Counted from the first letter of the stretch, positions 22,556 through 35,013 are shown. The stretch: 64,000 bases of DNA from Sclerotinia nivalis (GCA_029531795.1 JAPEIS010000005.1:2726001-2790000), one strand, 5' to 3'. Translations and numbers: made by a program. Notes: generated by a model from the sequence alone, not told the origin.

Positions 22556-24074
22556 ATGCCTTCCAATGAGTACCTAGATGCCTCAGCCACTAACGGCAAC
22601 AAATCTATTCACTGTCAGTTTGTCATTCCACCAGTCGACAGTGTCAAATGGTCCGACTTATTACTAACATAACATCTCCCACACCATAGCCTTAGATCTA
22701 CCACAACTTTACAAACATCCATCATTCTTGGAGCTATTGCAAGTACTGGAACTACTAAAGCTTCCACCACCATCTTGGAATTCGAAATCTAGGAGGTCCC
22801 AAGAACCCGATGATGCTCAAAGCATATCTCGTTACCTGACTAAAATCATTGGAAGCGGACTTGATTGGCTGTCTATAGGGGTATCTGAAGAGGAATGGGA
22901 ACAAAGATGTGAAACAATTCATGAGCTTGCCAGCAAGAGACTCGCCGAACGCTGTGGACGCTCAGGTAAGACATCCCATCTTGCTGATGGCTAATTGTGC
23001 TTTCACGCCACAATCAAGAAATAATCTGACTGATTGTAGCCATGCCGGAGATGATTCGTACTTGGGTCATCCCAACATCTGAAAATTCAACTGGCCTCAC
23101 TATTAAACTATGTGAACCTCCACTTACGGGTGATAGCTTGGGTCTCAAAACGTGGGGTACTTCTTTTGTGATGGCTAAGAAACTTGAGGAATTAGGTAAC
23201 CTGTATTTTGGAAATATACTTTCCATTGGTCGGTTGACTGAACAAGGATTTGTACCGTCACGAAATGATCTAGCCGTGGAAAGCGAGATGACAGTGAAGA
23301 TTGAGCTGACAATGCGGAGCGACGAAGTGATGAGTAATAACACAACGATGAATGGCAATTCGACAACGAGAGGGAACAAGATGTCGGTTCATAGATTGGT
23401 GGAGGAAATTGATACAATGCAAAAAGAACAGCTCTCGGGTAATCACTTGCGCAATAAAGGCAGAATATTGGAGCTTGGTTCGGGAACTGGGCTTCTTGGG
23501 CTGACAGCTGCTATGCTTTGGAACAGGACCACAATCTTAACTGATCTTCCAGATATTGTTCCAAACCTGGATGTTAACCTCAAGAGAAATGGGTTTGGTC
23601 AAACCCCTGAAACTAATGCCACTGCAGCGATCCTAGATTGGAGCGATGCAGAACACTCTGTGGTTTTCAGCCAGAATCCGAACGATAAGTTTGAGGTATG
23701 ATAAGTATCTTTTACAAATTCCTTACTTTTATAATCTAAAATTCTGATCACAATCACAGATGATTCTTGTTGCGGATCCCTTCTATGACTCTCATCACCC
23801 TCCTCTTCTGGCCGGAGTTATCCCAAAATTCCTGAAGAATAGTGGAGATGGTCGTGTGTTGGTGTCAGTTCCGCTAAGGGACAATGCAACAAGGGCGATG
23901 AAGAATGACTTTGAGGAATTGATGTCAAGTCAAGGATACCAATTAGTGGCTAGTGGCATGGAACGCTGCTTCGATGATTGGGAGGAATCAGAACAGGACG
24001 ACATTGATGGTGTTTACTGTTGGTGGGGTATCTGGAAGCATGCTGTAGCAGCATCTACTCCTATATGCCTCTAA
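22556..24074 (+). CDS. rrg1: SAM-dependent protein-lysine methyltransferase, Rrg1/EFM2 type (METTL21 family)
   Basis: Four exons (22556-22613, 22690-22965, 23040-23695, 23760-24074) give 434 residues. The segment GLTIKLCEPPLTGDSLG followed by LKTWGTSFV is characteristic of the Rrg1 group. The SAM-binding motif I is ILELGSGTGLLGL, post-I is LTDLPDIVPNL, and the later motif is ILVADPFY. Relatives methylate translation elongation factors on lysine, so a cytosolic role on a translation factor is the likely function; the substrate is inferred, not seen. Between the conserved WGTSFV and the GSGTG motif there is a polar insertion of about 80 residues, rich in Asn, Thr, Met and Glu, which I could not remove as an intron in frame. 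Other motifs are intact. Confidence 0.88.
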
Positions 24075-25783
24075 TTTCAATCGGCAGCTTTCCTGATTGG
24101 CTTTCATTCCCATGTAAATGAGACAAATTGTGAATCTAAATAGTAGCAAAGCAAAGTTTATGTGGTTGACATGATGATGGCAAATCATGACCCAACAGAT
24201 GTGCTTTGTAGATTGATTCAAATTTGCTCGAATCTTCTTCTTATTCCTGGTACTTAGAGGTGCCTTCTTTAAATATAGATGCAGTTCAAACCTTATTCTA
24301 TGTTCTATAAAGCATATCGGTAGTATTCAAGCAACTTTTCCTATCGTTATGTAAAGATACATAGCACTAGGTTGTTATCTGCCATATCATCACGAACTTC
24401 ATCGAGGCTCTTTGTTCTATTTCTTCTTGAATGACAGATAGGTTTATTTTTTTATCTTGATGGCTCAATAAAAATGGGAATTTGCGGCTTAAAAGGGAAA
24501 GGTTGGTTCATCGTCAACTAGATAGGAAGCTAGCTGGCATCCAGGCTCCATTCTCAACGTCCATTTCCATCATCCCTCAACTTTTAACCCTAAAAATTTC
24601 GAATGAAAGATAACCTAAGCTCTTCCTTTTAGTTCCCCACAATTTCCTAGAATTCACTCGCCTAATAATTTTGTTAATACTTAGGAAATACTTTCAAATA
24701 CAATTCAGTCTTCCCTTTCTATTTTCTCTTTCTATTTTCTTAGCCATCATCAGCTTCACAAACCTCAAGTTCCTTTCCGCCTTTTGGCTTTATTCCCATA
24801 CGCTGGGGAGTTTTGTTTCTCTTGCGCTTAAAGCTCTTACAAAATACTTTCTATATCAAATTTGCTATTAGAAATCCAGGATTCTACCTTGGGCTTTATA
24901 TTATACCCTCTTCTTCTTCATATATTTAGATGTTACCTTTCCTGAGTCCGACACTCTTGGGCAAATAACTTTCGCGTTGGATTTCGTACCAAGGTATCCA
25001 GCAATCTGGTGTTCCGACCTGGATCTTCCATCATATTATCCCTCTTTTTTACATCTAGACAATATTAACTCTACCTCAATTTTCGGAGAGCTTTCAGGCT
25101 TTACAGCTCCTCATCACATGGGCAGAGACAATTCATAGACAGGATTATTATCACAATCTTCGACGCCTCAAATTGCTCCACTCACCAGAATCCAATTTCG
25201 CAAATCCCCAGAACGCACTCTATTCAAATTTTACAATCACAACTACATACACATTATCAGAATCACGAATCTCTTATTTAGTTCTTTATATCGGATATTC
25301 GAATAATTCACGAAAGTCGGTTTTCGCCTACAGCTATCGCTGTGAATAATCAACGGATACCATTTCTCCCTCTTTCCAGCTCGGCACATTTAAACGCCCT
25401 GCAATCGAACTTTCGAAATACCTTCTCTTTCATCCTAACGAACGATATTATTACATACAATATTACCCGACGATTCATAACATCATTTTCGAAGACTTGA
25501 GACCAAACTTACTGTGCCAAGCATCGACCTCTCATCCTACCTTTTCCAAGATCGAGGCGACTCATGAGACGGGAAATAGCAACGACGAAAAACGGATAAC
25601 AATAATTTACAAGATCGAGCTAGAAATCATAAGCGGAAGGAGAAAAACATATCGGAATTTTTATTTACTCACATTTTTACAGACAGACCTTTACTATTTA
25701 ACCAATTGGGAACGGATACACCTACAGCTCAAGATCTGGAACTCCACTTAAACATATACAGGCGTTGTTTAAAGTTCGGAAAG
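24075..25783. other. Long pyrimidine-rich leader/promoter region
   Basis: About 1.7 kb. From about 24.5 kb on, the forward strand is markedly rich in C and T with scattered CTTCTT blocks, as in the long 5' leaders of fungal regulatory genes. Short open frames here may be upstream ORFs of the next gene. No coding gene is supported. Confidence 0.45.
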
Positions 25784-28375
25784 ATGGTAGGCGTGAAGAC
25801 ATGGACGGATGATGGAATTTGGTATGTTCTACTGGCATCTGAAATCACAAAACCAAACACCTCGTCTACACAAAAGAACGGCAGACCCATTAGGTGCTTC
25901 ACGGATGAGGAAATTGCAGTCCTTTGCAAGAAGAATGTCCAGGACCTGCACCATACCCCAGATGCGAATGGTGTCAAATACGTCCGTGGTAGCAAGAAAG
26001 CGGAGTAAGTGCCTCTAGATTCCGTCTCATACCCCTATGTAGAGTTTACAGTTTGGTACTTTCCCTGTTGTCAATATCGAGGATATATTCTATGTCAGAT
26101 CGTATCCCTTCTCCCTATTTATTGGTTAATCGGGTAAATTCATGAAGCTGATTTTTATATTATAGTTATTATTTACCGAAGTGAGTCAACCAGTCTAATT
26201 TAGCTTAGGGCTTCCCACAACCAGTTTTTTTCCTTTTCCTATTCAGTCGCGAGTATCTGTCAATCCTTATCCCTACAATTACATATGTCCTTCTCCCCTT
26301 TTTAAGTATTATTTTCTAATTTCGTAGTGCACCACAACCCTCTCAGGCAGTTCTAGCAGCTATTGAGCGACTACGCCATCAATGCAATACCTCTTCTCAA
26401 GACGAGGACAGCACGGGTGAAAACATGTTCAGAACTCCGCCAAATATAAGCGGCGCCAAGTTTCCACAGGTACAAGGCTCGGGGTGCTCTGCCGATACAG
26501 CTCCAATTCCGAGACCTTCAAGGCCGGTGGATCTTAACTCATTGGCATCAAGAACTATCAATAATCAGAACGGGACCAGAGCTGAACAAATCATTCCCGG
26601 GCAATCCCAGAATATGAATGCTATGAACCCGCCAGATCTTGCAAGGTCGCACCAAATGATGGAAAGAAGAGGATCCCATCGTCCTACAAATATGTTTGGA
26701 AATGAGCAAATCAGCCGCGGCCAATTTGATGCCTTACACAATATGAAGCAACAGGACTTCGACAGGTCATATCAACAAGGACATGGAATTAATGGAGATT
26801 TGTATGTACTTATGCTGCGCAGAGAGCCCACGAACTTACTAACCTCAACACAGTGGTATTTTAGGTTTTGGTAGCCAACAACAACATGGACAGGCACGCC
26901 GCGAGACAACTCTACCAACCACATTTTCGAACAGCTCTGGTGCTAGCATGCCCGCTCAGTTGAGACAAACAATGAACCACGGACAGCAAATGGGTACTCC
27001 AATGCAGAGTAGCAATAGCATTCCTCAGATTCCACAACAAATGTTTCCGAGTAGCATGTACCAGCTCCAAGGCAATCAGATGGGCTCCGACACTTCGATA
27101 TTTCAGCCAAAAATGCAAGCTTACAGCCATAAAACCCCTACGCAGTCGCCACACCCAAGGAACTACGGAGGGTATACACCAGGCTTCCTAAATCTGGGCA
27201 GAAATGAAATGATATCACCAGGTTCGACTGATGTTGGAAGATTTACTAATCCCTATGACATACCTTCACATGGACAAATTAACGGAGGCATGATGTCGCA
27301 GGGTGGACAGTACAATGGAGGTATGATGTCACATGATGAAATGCCACATAAAAACCAGTATCTGGCACAACAACAGCCCGGTATGCGCTTTCCCTGCCTA
27401 TCATCAGGTATGCCGGATGCCCAATTCAAGCCTCCAACATCTCATGGACTCCCACAAACCACAATTAACAATCCTGATTTCACTACTTCTCATGGACTTC
27501 GGCAAACCACAATGAACATTCCTGGTTCTACTAATGGTTCCACTAAGTCCTTTGGTAATCCAGCAATGTCAAATAATTTTGGAAACCAAGGTGGTGCTGC
27601 TGCCCAAGTCAAAACCATATGTCTGCAACCACAGCCCTCTGCTGGAAACGAAAGAAGACACAAAAGGAACGTTGATGAGGCCGGCTTATCCGATATGAAT
27701 CCGTATGAGAATGGTGAAAGAAAAAACAAAAGACATAATAGCGAGGGTGGTAGCGGATCTGGGCGGTTAAACCACAATGATAATAACGAACAAAGTGGTC
27801 AAAATTCTATTGCACACATACCAGCAAGGACACAAGGCCTCCATAGCGCTGCTCTAGTAGCTACTCCGACTGTTTCTCCTGTCGTCCCATTTGATTCTTC
27901 AATTGCTGCACCAGCTGCTGCACCTCTAGTTGCTCCTGCTGCGCATAGTCCAGCTCAATTTAACACGGATTTTAGTAGCTTAGACATTGAACTTTCTCTA
28001 TTTGCCCCGGAGCTATTCCATGATCAAGTTCAAGGACAATTTCAACAGCAAGTTGAGGCATCTCCCGCCCCCACCAATGTCTCGAGCGATTTCGATGATC
28101 CGCCGACACCTCAAATCGGTGAGGCATCAAATGCAGCACCAGCCTCAAAGTCTAAGGAAAACTCCAATGGTTTAGACCGCGTAACTTCTAATCAACAAGA
28201 AGCTACTACAGCGGCCACGAACCCCAATAGTACAGAACAAGCTTCTCTTACCATGGATGATTTCTCGGATTTTCCAGATCTTGTTGGTGCAGACTACAAC
28301 TATTCTGGAAGTTACCATGATGTGTCAGATGAGCAAATCCAGGCGAATCATGATTTCCTGAATAGTAAAACATGA
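25784..28375 (+). CDS. Large Q/N/S/M-rich low-complexity protein, function unknown
   Basis: The model is 25784-26004, a possible 15-nt microexon 26166-26180, 26328-26801 and 26854-28375, giving 743 residues, or 738 without the microexon. The first 75 residues look globular (MVGVKTWTDDGIWYVLL, and a segment near DEEIAVLCKKN). The rest is disordered, with many Gln, Asn, Ser, Met and Gly, a short basic patch (NERRHKRN, ERKNKRHN) that could be a nuclear signal, and an acidic-hydrophobic C-terminus (MDDFSDFPDLVG). Such an end can act as a transcriptional activation segment. The protein may therefore be a nuclear regulator or a prion-like condensate protein, but this is composition-based inference. 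The long pyrimidine-rich leader suggests translational control. Confidence 0.75.
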
Positions 28376-29417
28376 GAAGCGAGTAACAGGGTATAATGCT
28401 CAACATGGCCTGGAGAATGTCTGACACTGGTTGGCCAAGATATATCAATACATTCTAGGGAAGGGCTTCATATATTTCTCGGGAGTTACAGGTTTGAAAG
28501 CATAATGAGCGCCATTTCATACACAGAAATTACCAAGTTCGATTTTTCATTTTCATTCATAGTGCCCTTACAATTCCATTCCGCCTGGAATCATCAGATT
28601 GAGGCAGAGTTGGATTGGGTTGGCAATGGTCATACTACGATTTACCATCCATTATATTGGCTGTGTCAGAATATTATTACGAATGGAGGGTGTTACAAAG
28701 GAGCATATAGACATATTGGTTTGGTTTGGGTATCATGATACCATTGCCACAAGAGGAACTTGTTCAGGGCGTAATTGGATAATAAGGTTTAGTAACAGGG
28801 TTGGATAACAGGACACTTGAAAGAGTGTTCATTTCATTATGTACTTAGGAGCGGAGGTAGAACTCACGTATGATGCTTTTCAGCAAAGAATCAAACTTTT
28901 TTGTAGTGGGATTAAGACATTCTTTTGGCGGTGGGATTCAAGATATTTATTCAGCAGTGGAATTTACCAGGTATCATTAACATGTGATAGTAGATAGAAA
29001 GTATCCGTTCTTCTTGAGAGAGGATCAATTGATGCTTTTCCTTTATAATTGGAGTTTTTTATGATTTATATTTATGGAGTTGTGATTTGAATATGAATAC
29101 CAATGCAATACGATGAGTTGCAGTGATAAATGAATCTATCACGATACTAATGCAAAGGTTGTGACCCCCAACTATCGCCAAGAAGATGCTGAAACTTCAC
29201 GATGAAGATTCAATTATTTACCCAATTGATCCGTGCTGCGCGTAGCATGGCTTAATTTTACGCCTGCTTACCTGCCTACGCAGAATGTAAGCACTAACAG
29301 ATTCCTACAGGTAGGAAATTTGCCATGGGAAATCCCATAAAAAGCTATCTATTTTCCTCAACACTGCTCTAGAACATTGCTCCACTAAACATACTTCGAG
29401 CCTCAATATATATATAG
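28376..29417. other. Intergenic, no gene seen
   Basis: About 1 kb between the Q/N-rich gene and the HET relic. It is AT-rich, and the first part is probably 3' UTR. No coherent frame or repeat was found. Confidence 0.45.
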
Positions 29418-30689
29418 ATGGTAAACATGTCGAAGTCTTCATACCAACCCCTTACATCGAAACAATTCCCGACTCGTCACACTTCTCCCAGGCGCAGATT
29501 CGACACCAATAAAAACGACATTACGAATTGTTAACCTGGAGGAGAGACCAAGGTTCGATGCTTTATCATATGAATGGGGCCCCGAGTCACCTGACGATCC
29601 TCAAATTTATGTCGACAATATACCATATACAATTCGGCGCAATCTATGTCTATTTCTAAAAAGACTTCGGGCATCCAGTCAGAGTTCCCAAGTGATTTAT
29701 GCAGATGCTATCTGTATCAACCAGCAAGATGTTGAAGAAAAAGGGAATCAGGTCGCGTTGATGAGTGAAATTTATATGCGCACTAAGAAGGTGTTGGTTT
29801 GGTTAGGCGAACATGATCGAAATAGTCAGATGGTATTCGGAACCAGTCTTGAAGACTACGTTGAAACTGTGCCGGCGGGTTTGCGCGTGCTACCTTGTCT
29901 TCTTCCCGTGATTATACCACTCCATTTAATAAGAAGTGCAAAAAGACTAGGCCGACGCATTCAATCTAGCACCGATCCGCGAATCCTCGCCTGGACAGCC
30001 CTACTATCACGATCATACTGGAATCGGACCTGGATTGTACAGGAATTTCTCTTAGCGCGTTCGGTGGTCATTTATTGTGGTCCAGATCATATGGATGGGA
30101 ATTTAATATTTACCAAGCCGTTACAAGATTACTTCTCGCGTAAGATACAGAAAAATAAGGGGGGATTAGAAGGAGTTCCTCGATCGTTCTTGCTGTATTT
30201 CTGGAAGATGAATCAGAAGCATCATGGGACTTTTGGGAAGGAAAACCCTTATTTCGCCGGTGCGGATATCTTCGAGCTGACTTTCAATTATCAATACACC
30301 GAATGCCAGAATATATTGGATCACGTGTTTGGGTTGCTGGCGCTGGAAGATCCGAGGAAGAGTCCTCCGATTATACCGGACTATGATGACTCGGCTCAGA
30401 CTCTGTTCGTTAAAATTTGCTTGTTGAAACTTCCGAAGGTTGCGGGGAGCGTGGGGCGTTTCGTGTAGCAATGCTGTTTCGAGGCTTAAGGTTGACTTTT
30501 GATGATGCTGAGAAAATCTTGGATATCTTGCTCGACAACAATCAATTCAAAACACAAAACATATCTGTGATTGCTACGATAGCAAAATCTTTCGATCAAT
30601 TTGGATTTCTAAAACCAGAACGAAAGCAATGGATCCTTCCTGTCAAGGTTAGAGCACAAGTACAACGCAGTGGAACCTTATCGGCTTAA
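29418..30689 (+). pseudogene. HET-domain (heterokaryon incompatibility) gene with two apparent frameshifts
   Basis: The HET core is clear in one frame from about 29470 to 30410: RLVTLLPGADSTP, LSYEWGP, a segment near IYADAICINQQD, VLVWLGEHD, WTALLSRSYWNRTWIVQE and DHVFGLLALEDP. The natural start (MVNMSKSSYQPL, ATG at 29418) is in another frame and ends at a stop after 38 codons. One extra base in the CCC at 29468-29470 separates the two. At the other end the core frame stops at 30466-30468, while a third frame carries a plausible continuation (CGERGAFRVAMLF, LTFDDAEKI) to 30689. No intron solves either break. HET proteins trigger cell death on fusion of unlike strains. This copy looks inactive, unless the breaks are assembly errors. 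Confidence 0.72.
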
Positions 30690-30781
30690 TTATTGAGGTA
30701 TTATAATTGAGTAGTCAATATGTATATATTCTAGCTTATTCAGCATAATCCCTGACACTACCACAAACAACCGAGCAAATC

Positions 30782-31072
30782 ATGTCCACCATAAAACAAT
30801 GGCAAAACACCCAGAAGAAAAACGGAAATTGGTATGACATTCCTCACACAGTTCAAAAACACGAGCCGCCGGGTATGCAATTCCTTCAGCTTGATGAACC
30901 GCTCTGGAGTCGCTATAGCACTCTCAGAGCTACGGCTGCGAGGAATGCAGCGGCGGCGGGAAATATTCAGAATATTAATAATTTGAATAATTCAAATATT
31001 ATGAATATGAATAATGCGACGATGATGGGGAATCCTGCAGGATTTGTGGGGGGACTTCCGCCGGGGATGTGA
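30782..31072 (+). CDS. Small Asn/Met/Ala-rich hypothetical protein
   Basis: A 96-codon frame starts at an ATG preceded by an A-rich leader (GCAAATC-ATG). The N-terminal half is polar with several Trp and aromatic residues (IKQWQNTQKKNGNWYDIP). The C-terminal half is Ala then Asn/Met rich and ends GGLPPGM. It lies 90 bp after the HET relic on the same strand and could be its own gene or the remains of that gene's tail. I recognise no family. Short length and low complexity keep the confidence low. Confidence 0.4.
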   Translation: MSTIKQWQNTQKKNGNWYDIPHTVQKHEPPGMQFLQLDEPLWSRYSTLRATAARNAAAAGNIQNINNLNNSNIMNMNNATMMGNPAGFVGGLPPGM

Positions 31073-31733
31073 GGGATACGGAGAAGGTAATCGGGGGATA
31101 ATGGCGGTTGAAATTTCTTTTTGGCTCTATTTTTTCTTGGATTTGATTTGATTTAGTCATCGAATACGAATATGAATGGGTTAATTTATTTGTCTTTTTG
31201 GTGGATTCTGTAGTAGAAAGGAGTGATGGTGAGAAGATTACATGTGGAAAAACAGCGCGTTGAAAGATAGCGGACTTACGAGTAGATTATTAGATTGAGA
31301 CTAGAGATGAAAGGAGGAGATTTGGGGTGATGTTAGTGAGAAGTGAATTTTCTCAAGAGTGCATATAGTTTAATACCCAGGCAACTTGACTTGAGATAAA
31401 AATAGGTGGATGATAGTTCTGGAAACTGTGAATAAAGATTTGATGAGCAGCCGAGAGCGCTAGCGTGGTGACTATCAGGTAGAAGATCTTTCTGTAAGTA
31501 ATATATTCAAATTATTCGACCGTAGCTCACACATATTCATTGCATACTTAAAATACTCCATTTCTGAAACCCAGCCCACAAATGAGACTGCAAATAAAAG
31601 CCGCAACCAATTACCCACCCAGGTGTGAATAAACTCATAAACTCCTCAACCACCGAATTCTTTCGGCTCAGCACACTAATACTAGTGCCAGAATTCTTCA
31701 CGGCATTCATACTCCCAGAATATCCGCCACTAT
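31073..31733. other. Intergenic, no gene seen
   Basis: About 660 bp between a forward ORF and the reverse-strand DUF7918-type gene. It contains 3' flanks only, with no recognisable element. Confidence 0.45.
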
Positions 31734-33142
31734 CTAAACTAATTCAACCTTAGCTTTCCCCTTTCGAGCCCGAGCTCTTTTTTGCGGAGAAGACAATTTT
31801 TCTTCTTCGTTATCCTCGGCTTCACGTTTGGCGCGCTTGGGGCGGAGGGAATAGGTCCTACTGTTGGGATTGGTAGGTTTCTATAGGAGTGTTAGTAAGC
31901 GATTCGACGTTCAATGGTAGCGTAGCCGACAATACTCACCGTGGGGGACACAGTGAAATCTTCTAACTTTACTTTTTGATGTGCGTTGTCACTATGGGGT
32001 GATGTGCTAGGGCCAGCAATTGATTGCTCTGGAATACTAGGTTCTGACACTTGGGTTTGGTCTAAACCGAACTCGTCGGAGTTACTGGAAAACTTGCTCG
32101 TGAATCGACGAAAAATTGCTGGTACTGGTAGAAAGAACAAAGGCTTGCAAGGAGGGATAGGAACAATTTCGGAAGGCATGGTTCGTTCGGGAGATCCTTC
32201 GGGTGTTCGATCTATGATGAGGAATGATTTGAGGATTTCTAGAGACGAGTTAGTTGTTAATATGGAGCCAGGGATCATATAAGTAGGCAGGACCTCTAGA
32301 GCGATACTTGAAGCTGAAACGGCCCATGCAACTTTCATCTCTCCCACCGACGAATTCGGTGATGTATCTCAGATGACCGTAAGAGTCTTTATAATTATAA
32401 GGTATAAGAGATGCCAGTCTATCGGGTAATCAGCAAGTCCTTTGACGTTATTATACAATGAAGTTCCTACGTAGTACCATGTGATTGGAACTCTTGACCA
32501 ATCGTGACTGCCTTCACATGAAGCTTTTCTCCCGTCACCATATTCATCTCTGTTGACTTAAAGCCTGGACTAGGCTTTTCTGTAACATATGACCCCGTGA
32601 TATTTCCTCGATGGAATGAGACGATGATTTCACCCACGCCTTCAATGCGCTGAGCATCTCTAATGGCGTTCCTGTAAGCCGATTCATCCTCGGCTTGAAG
32701 ATCTCAGTACATATGAGTAGGATTCGAGTGTGCATAACTTACAGAGTGCTAACTTGGAGAAAGCGAAAGGTTTGAAACCTTCTACTCCATTCTCGACACT
32801 GTATAGGCCCCTCGCATGAAGTTTCCACTGCCATGGATGTGTGTGGAACACTGTCAAGCTACTTTCACGTACAGTAATTCCATCGATAGTGATTTTTACA
32901 ATTAGACAGGAGCTGTCATTCGCATAATTTGATTTGTAAGCCTCGTTTACCGCAACGTTCACGGCGAAATTCTTGTCGGTGAGAGCCTCGATATACTTAG
33001 AGACCGTCTTCGAAGCTAACGCTTTCTTTTCCTCGGATGTACCGGCCTCGCTCTTTATATCGTTGTTATCATACTCAGGAAGCGGTATGCCATCCACACA
33101 AACAGTTGTTTCGACACCGAGAAGAAGGTCAGAGATAGCCAT
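31734..33142 (-). CDS. DUF7918-type fungal protein, intact copy
   Basis: Five exons (32743-33142, 32478-32693, 32294-32386, 31940-32238, 31734-31880) give 384 residues. The first exon carries the family's opening, a beta-rich segment with VCVDGIPLPEYD, then TVSKYIEA and KITIDGITV. The middle has the helix leading to GVGEIIVSFHRG. The fourth block has the FSFKYRS motif followed directly by REILKSFLIIDRTP after splicing, then a disordered tail with basic stretches (RPKRAKRE, KRARARKGK) that suggest nuclear location. The first intron could instead use an acceptor 9 nt earlier. The 55-nt intron has a GTCCTG donor but a good AACTAAC branch point. These proteins are common in filamentous fungi and of unknown function. 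A broken copy lies just upstream and another relative at 43-45 kb. Confidence 0.83.
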
Positions 33143-33961
33143 AACTGTAGGTAATCCTTATATATGCTGTCAAAATCCGGTGCATTCATATCGACCATAT
33201 CGCTAACTGGAGATCTCCAAGAGAAGTGAGGAAAGAAAACAAACACTCACATGAGACCGGACGACGGAGAGAGTATCAGATTTCCTGGACGGTTTGATAT
33301 CAGGAAAGGAATGGAAGTAAACCTTGTGGTTGGGAATACCAATCAGTACTTATCACGGAATGTGAATTCCAAAAATCCAAATACGAGAATATCAAATGAG
33401 GGGCCAGGGAAAAACCAAGTAATACCCCTCATGACCTCACCCTCATATGGCGGCTCGCGCGCAATAATCAAGATTCTGCAACGATACCCGTCAATCTTAA
33501 TTCCTTTTGCTAGAGGCAGCAGGAAGTATCCGGTAATGGAGGGGAGCTTATGCCGCTTTCCGTCGGAACTTTTTACTTGCTTTGCTGCAGTGTAGATCCT
33601 GAAAGATGTCAAAATGAGAATGATATGTCAAGTTACACAAATTTGGAAGCTACAAACGGAGACCTCTCAACCTCGGGTCCTTCAGTAAATTTAGCAATGC
33701 AAGGATTGGATCTGAAAAGAGCAAAAAATTTCACTATCCAAGTCGCAGAGTTGATATGGAAATGAATCTTTGCAATCTCAAAGCCAGAACCGGAGATTGA
33801 GCCTTCAAAGCTTGTTTATTCCTGCCAGATGACAAATTTGAGCGTATGGGTGGACTACCTTCTAAAGCTTGACCTAAAGTTCAACATTGGGTGAACCGTA
33901 TTAAATTTTTAGATTTCATATCTGGAAGCCATAACATATTGATATGATACTTCGCTATGTA
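33143..33961. other. Spacer between the intact and broken DUF7918-type copies
   Basis: About 820 bp. A 114-codon forward frame and an 89-codon reverse frame overlap here. Neither shows a family motif beyond a weak KIDGY stretch on the reverse strand, which is too little to call another relic. The promoter of the intact copy lies at its low-coordinate end. Confidence 0.4.
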
Positions 33962-35013
33962 TCACTTGCCCTTTTCTTTTCTCCTATCGATTCCTTTTGG
34001 TAGCGGAGATGGAAGACTTGTTATATCCTCATCGCGTTCTCGCTCAATAACAGAGACAGAAGATTCTGCCACATCTACCACATCTTCAGTCACGTCTCCG
34101 TCGTCGCTTTCGAGCTTGATTACAAGTTCACGCTTGATTGCTGCGTTATGCCAGCGAACAAGAAGAAGGGGTTTGAGAGATTCTAGGAGAGATTCTAGGA
34201 GAGGTTAAAGGTCAAATTTTCATCGAGACTCATGTAAGATACTATAATCTCGGATCAATACCTCAGCTTGAAAGTCGCACGAGATCCACAGATTGATGTT
34301 GACAGGTTCAGATCAATCTAGTCTACTTAGCAATCAGTACATCCTTATAGCGCGTGGCTCACAAGAATACTAACGTTGTTATGTGGGAATGAGTCACACC
34401 TCCACGATCGACAGCTTCGCGATGAACTTTTGTATCCAGCCTTTCTTTCAAAGATGACGGTTTCATGGAGCCTGGCTAATATTTGCGAGCTTGGGCTGGA
34501 GAAGTTTTCTCTTTTCGATTTTAGACGACAAAAGGTGATATCCATTTCGCCTAATTCTTTGAGTCGCGATATATTCATCTTCATTTTCATCTTCTCATGT
34601 CTTAGTAGGTAGCGTATGAACCAAGGGTATTCAAGCTGGCACTCACAGAAGTGTAACATCGAGAACTTAAAGGGGCTAACCACTTCCCCGCCATCCTCGA
34701 TTCCATAAACGCCGATGGACTTGAAAATACACGCAGAATCATGATGGTTTCTTTCAATTGTCCTCGGAGGAGAATGGGGCTTTTAATCTCTATACCATCA
34801 ATCTTGATCGTGAAAGTTATACCAGAACTAGTCCATTTATAGCTCCCATCAATAGTAATTCTGATGAAATATTCCCTGTCTGGCACCACTTCGACATATT
34901 TCAAAGTACTGCTCGATTGGAACTTCTCATTTCGATCATCGTATTCAGGTAGCGGTTCATCATCAATACAAATAGTCTTCAATGGCAGGAAGAGATTTCA
35001 GAATAGCCATCAT
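33962..35013 (-). pseudogene. Decayed tandem copy of the DUF7918-type gene
   Basis: Pieces in order match the intact neighbour: a start (MAILKSLPAIE), then in another frame ICIDDEPLPEYDD, LKYVEVV and TFTIKIDGIEI. In another frame come VYGIEDGGEVVSPFKFSML and, after an intron, LKELGEMDITFCRL. In a further frame a TKVHREAV-like segment follows, then ATFKLRY directly before TGA at 34255-34257, and finally an acidic Lys/Glu tail. At least three frame breaks (about 34980, 34755 and 34445) and one in-frame stop disable it. A 13-bp direct repeat (about 34178-34203) sits near the tail. The order of motifs is intact, so the gene decayed after tandem duplication rather than being truncated at birth. 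Confidence 0.78.

Noticed and set aside
33251..33765. Forward frames between the two DUF7918-type copies as a separate gene
   Set aside because: No family motif, no good start context, and composition unlike neighbouring genes. A weak KIDGY match on the reverse strand was not enough to call a fourth DUF7918-type relic.
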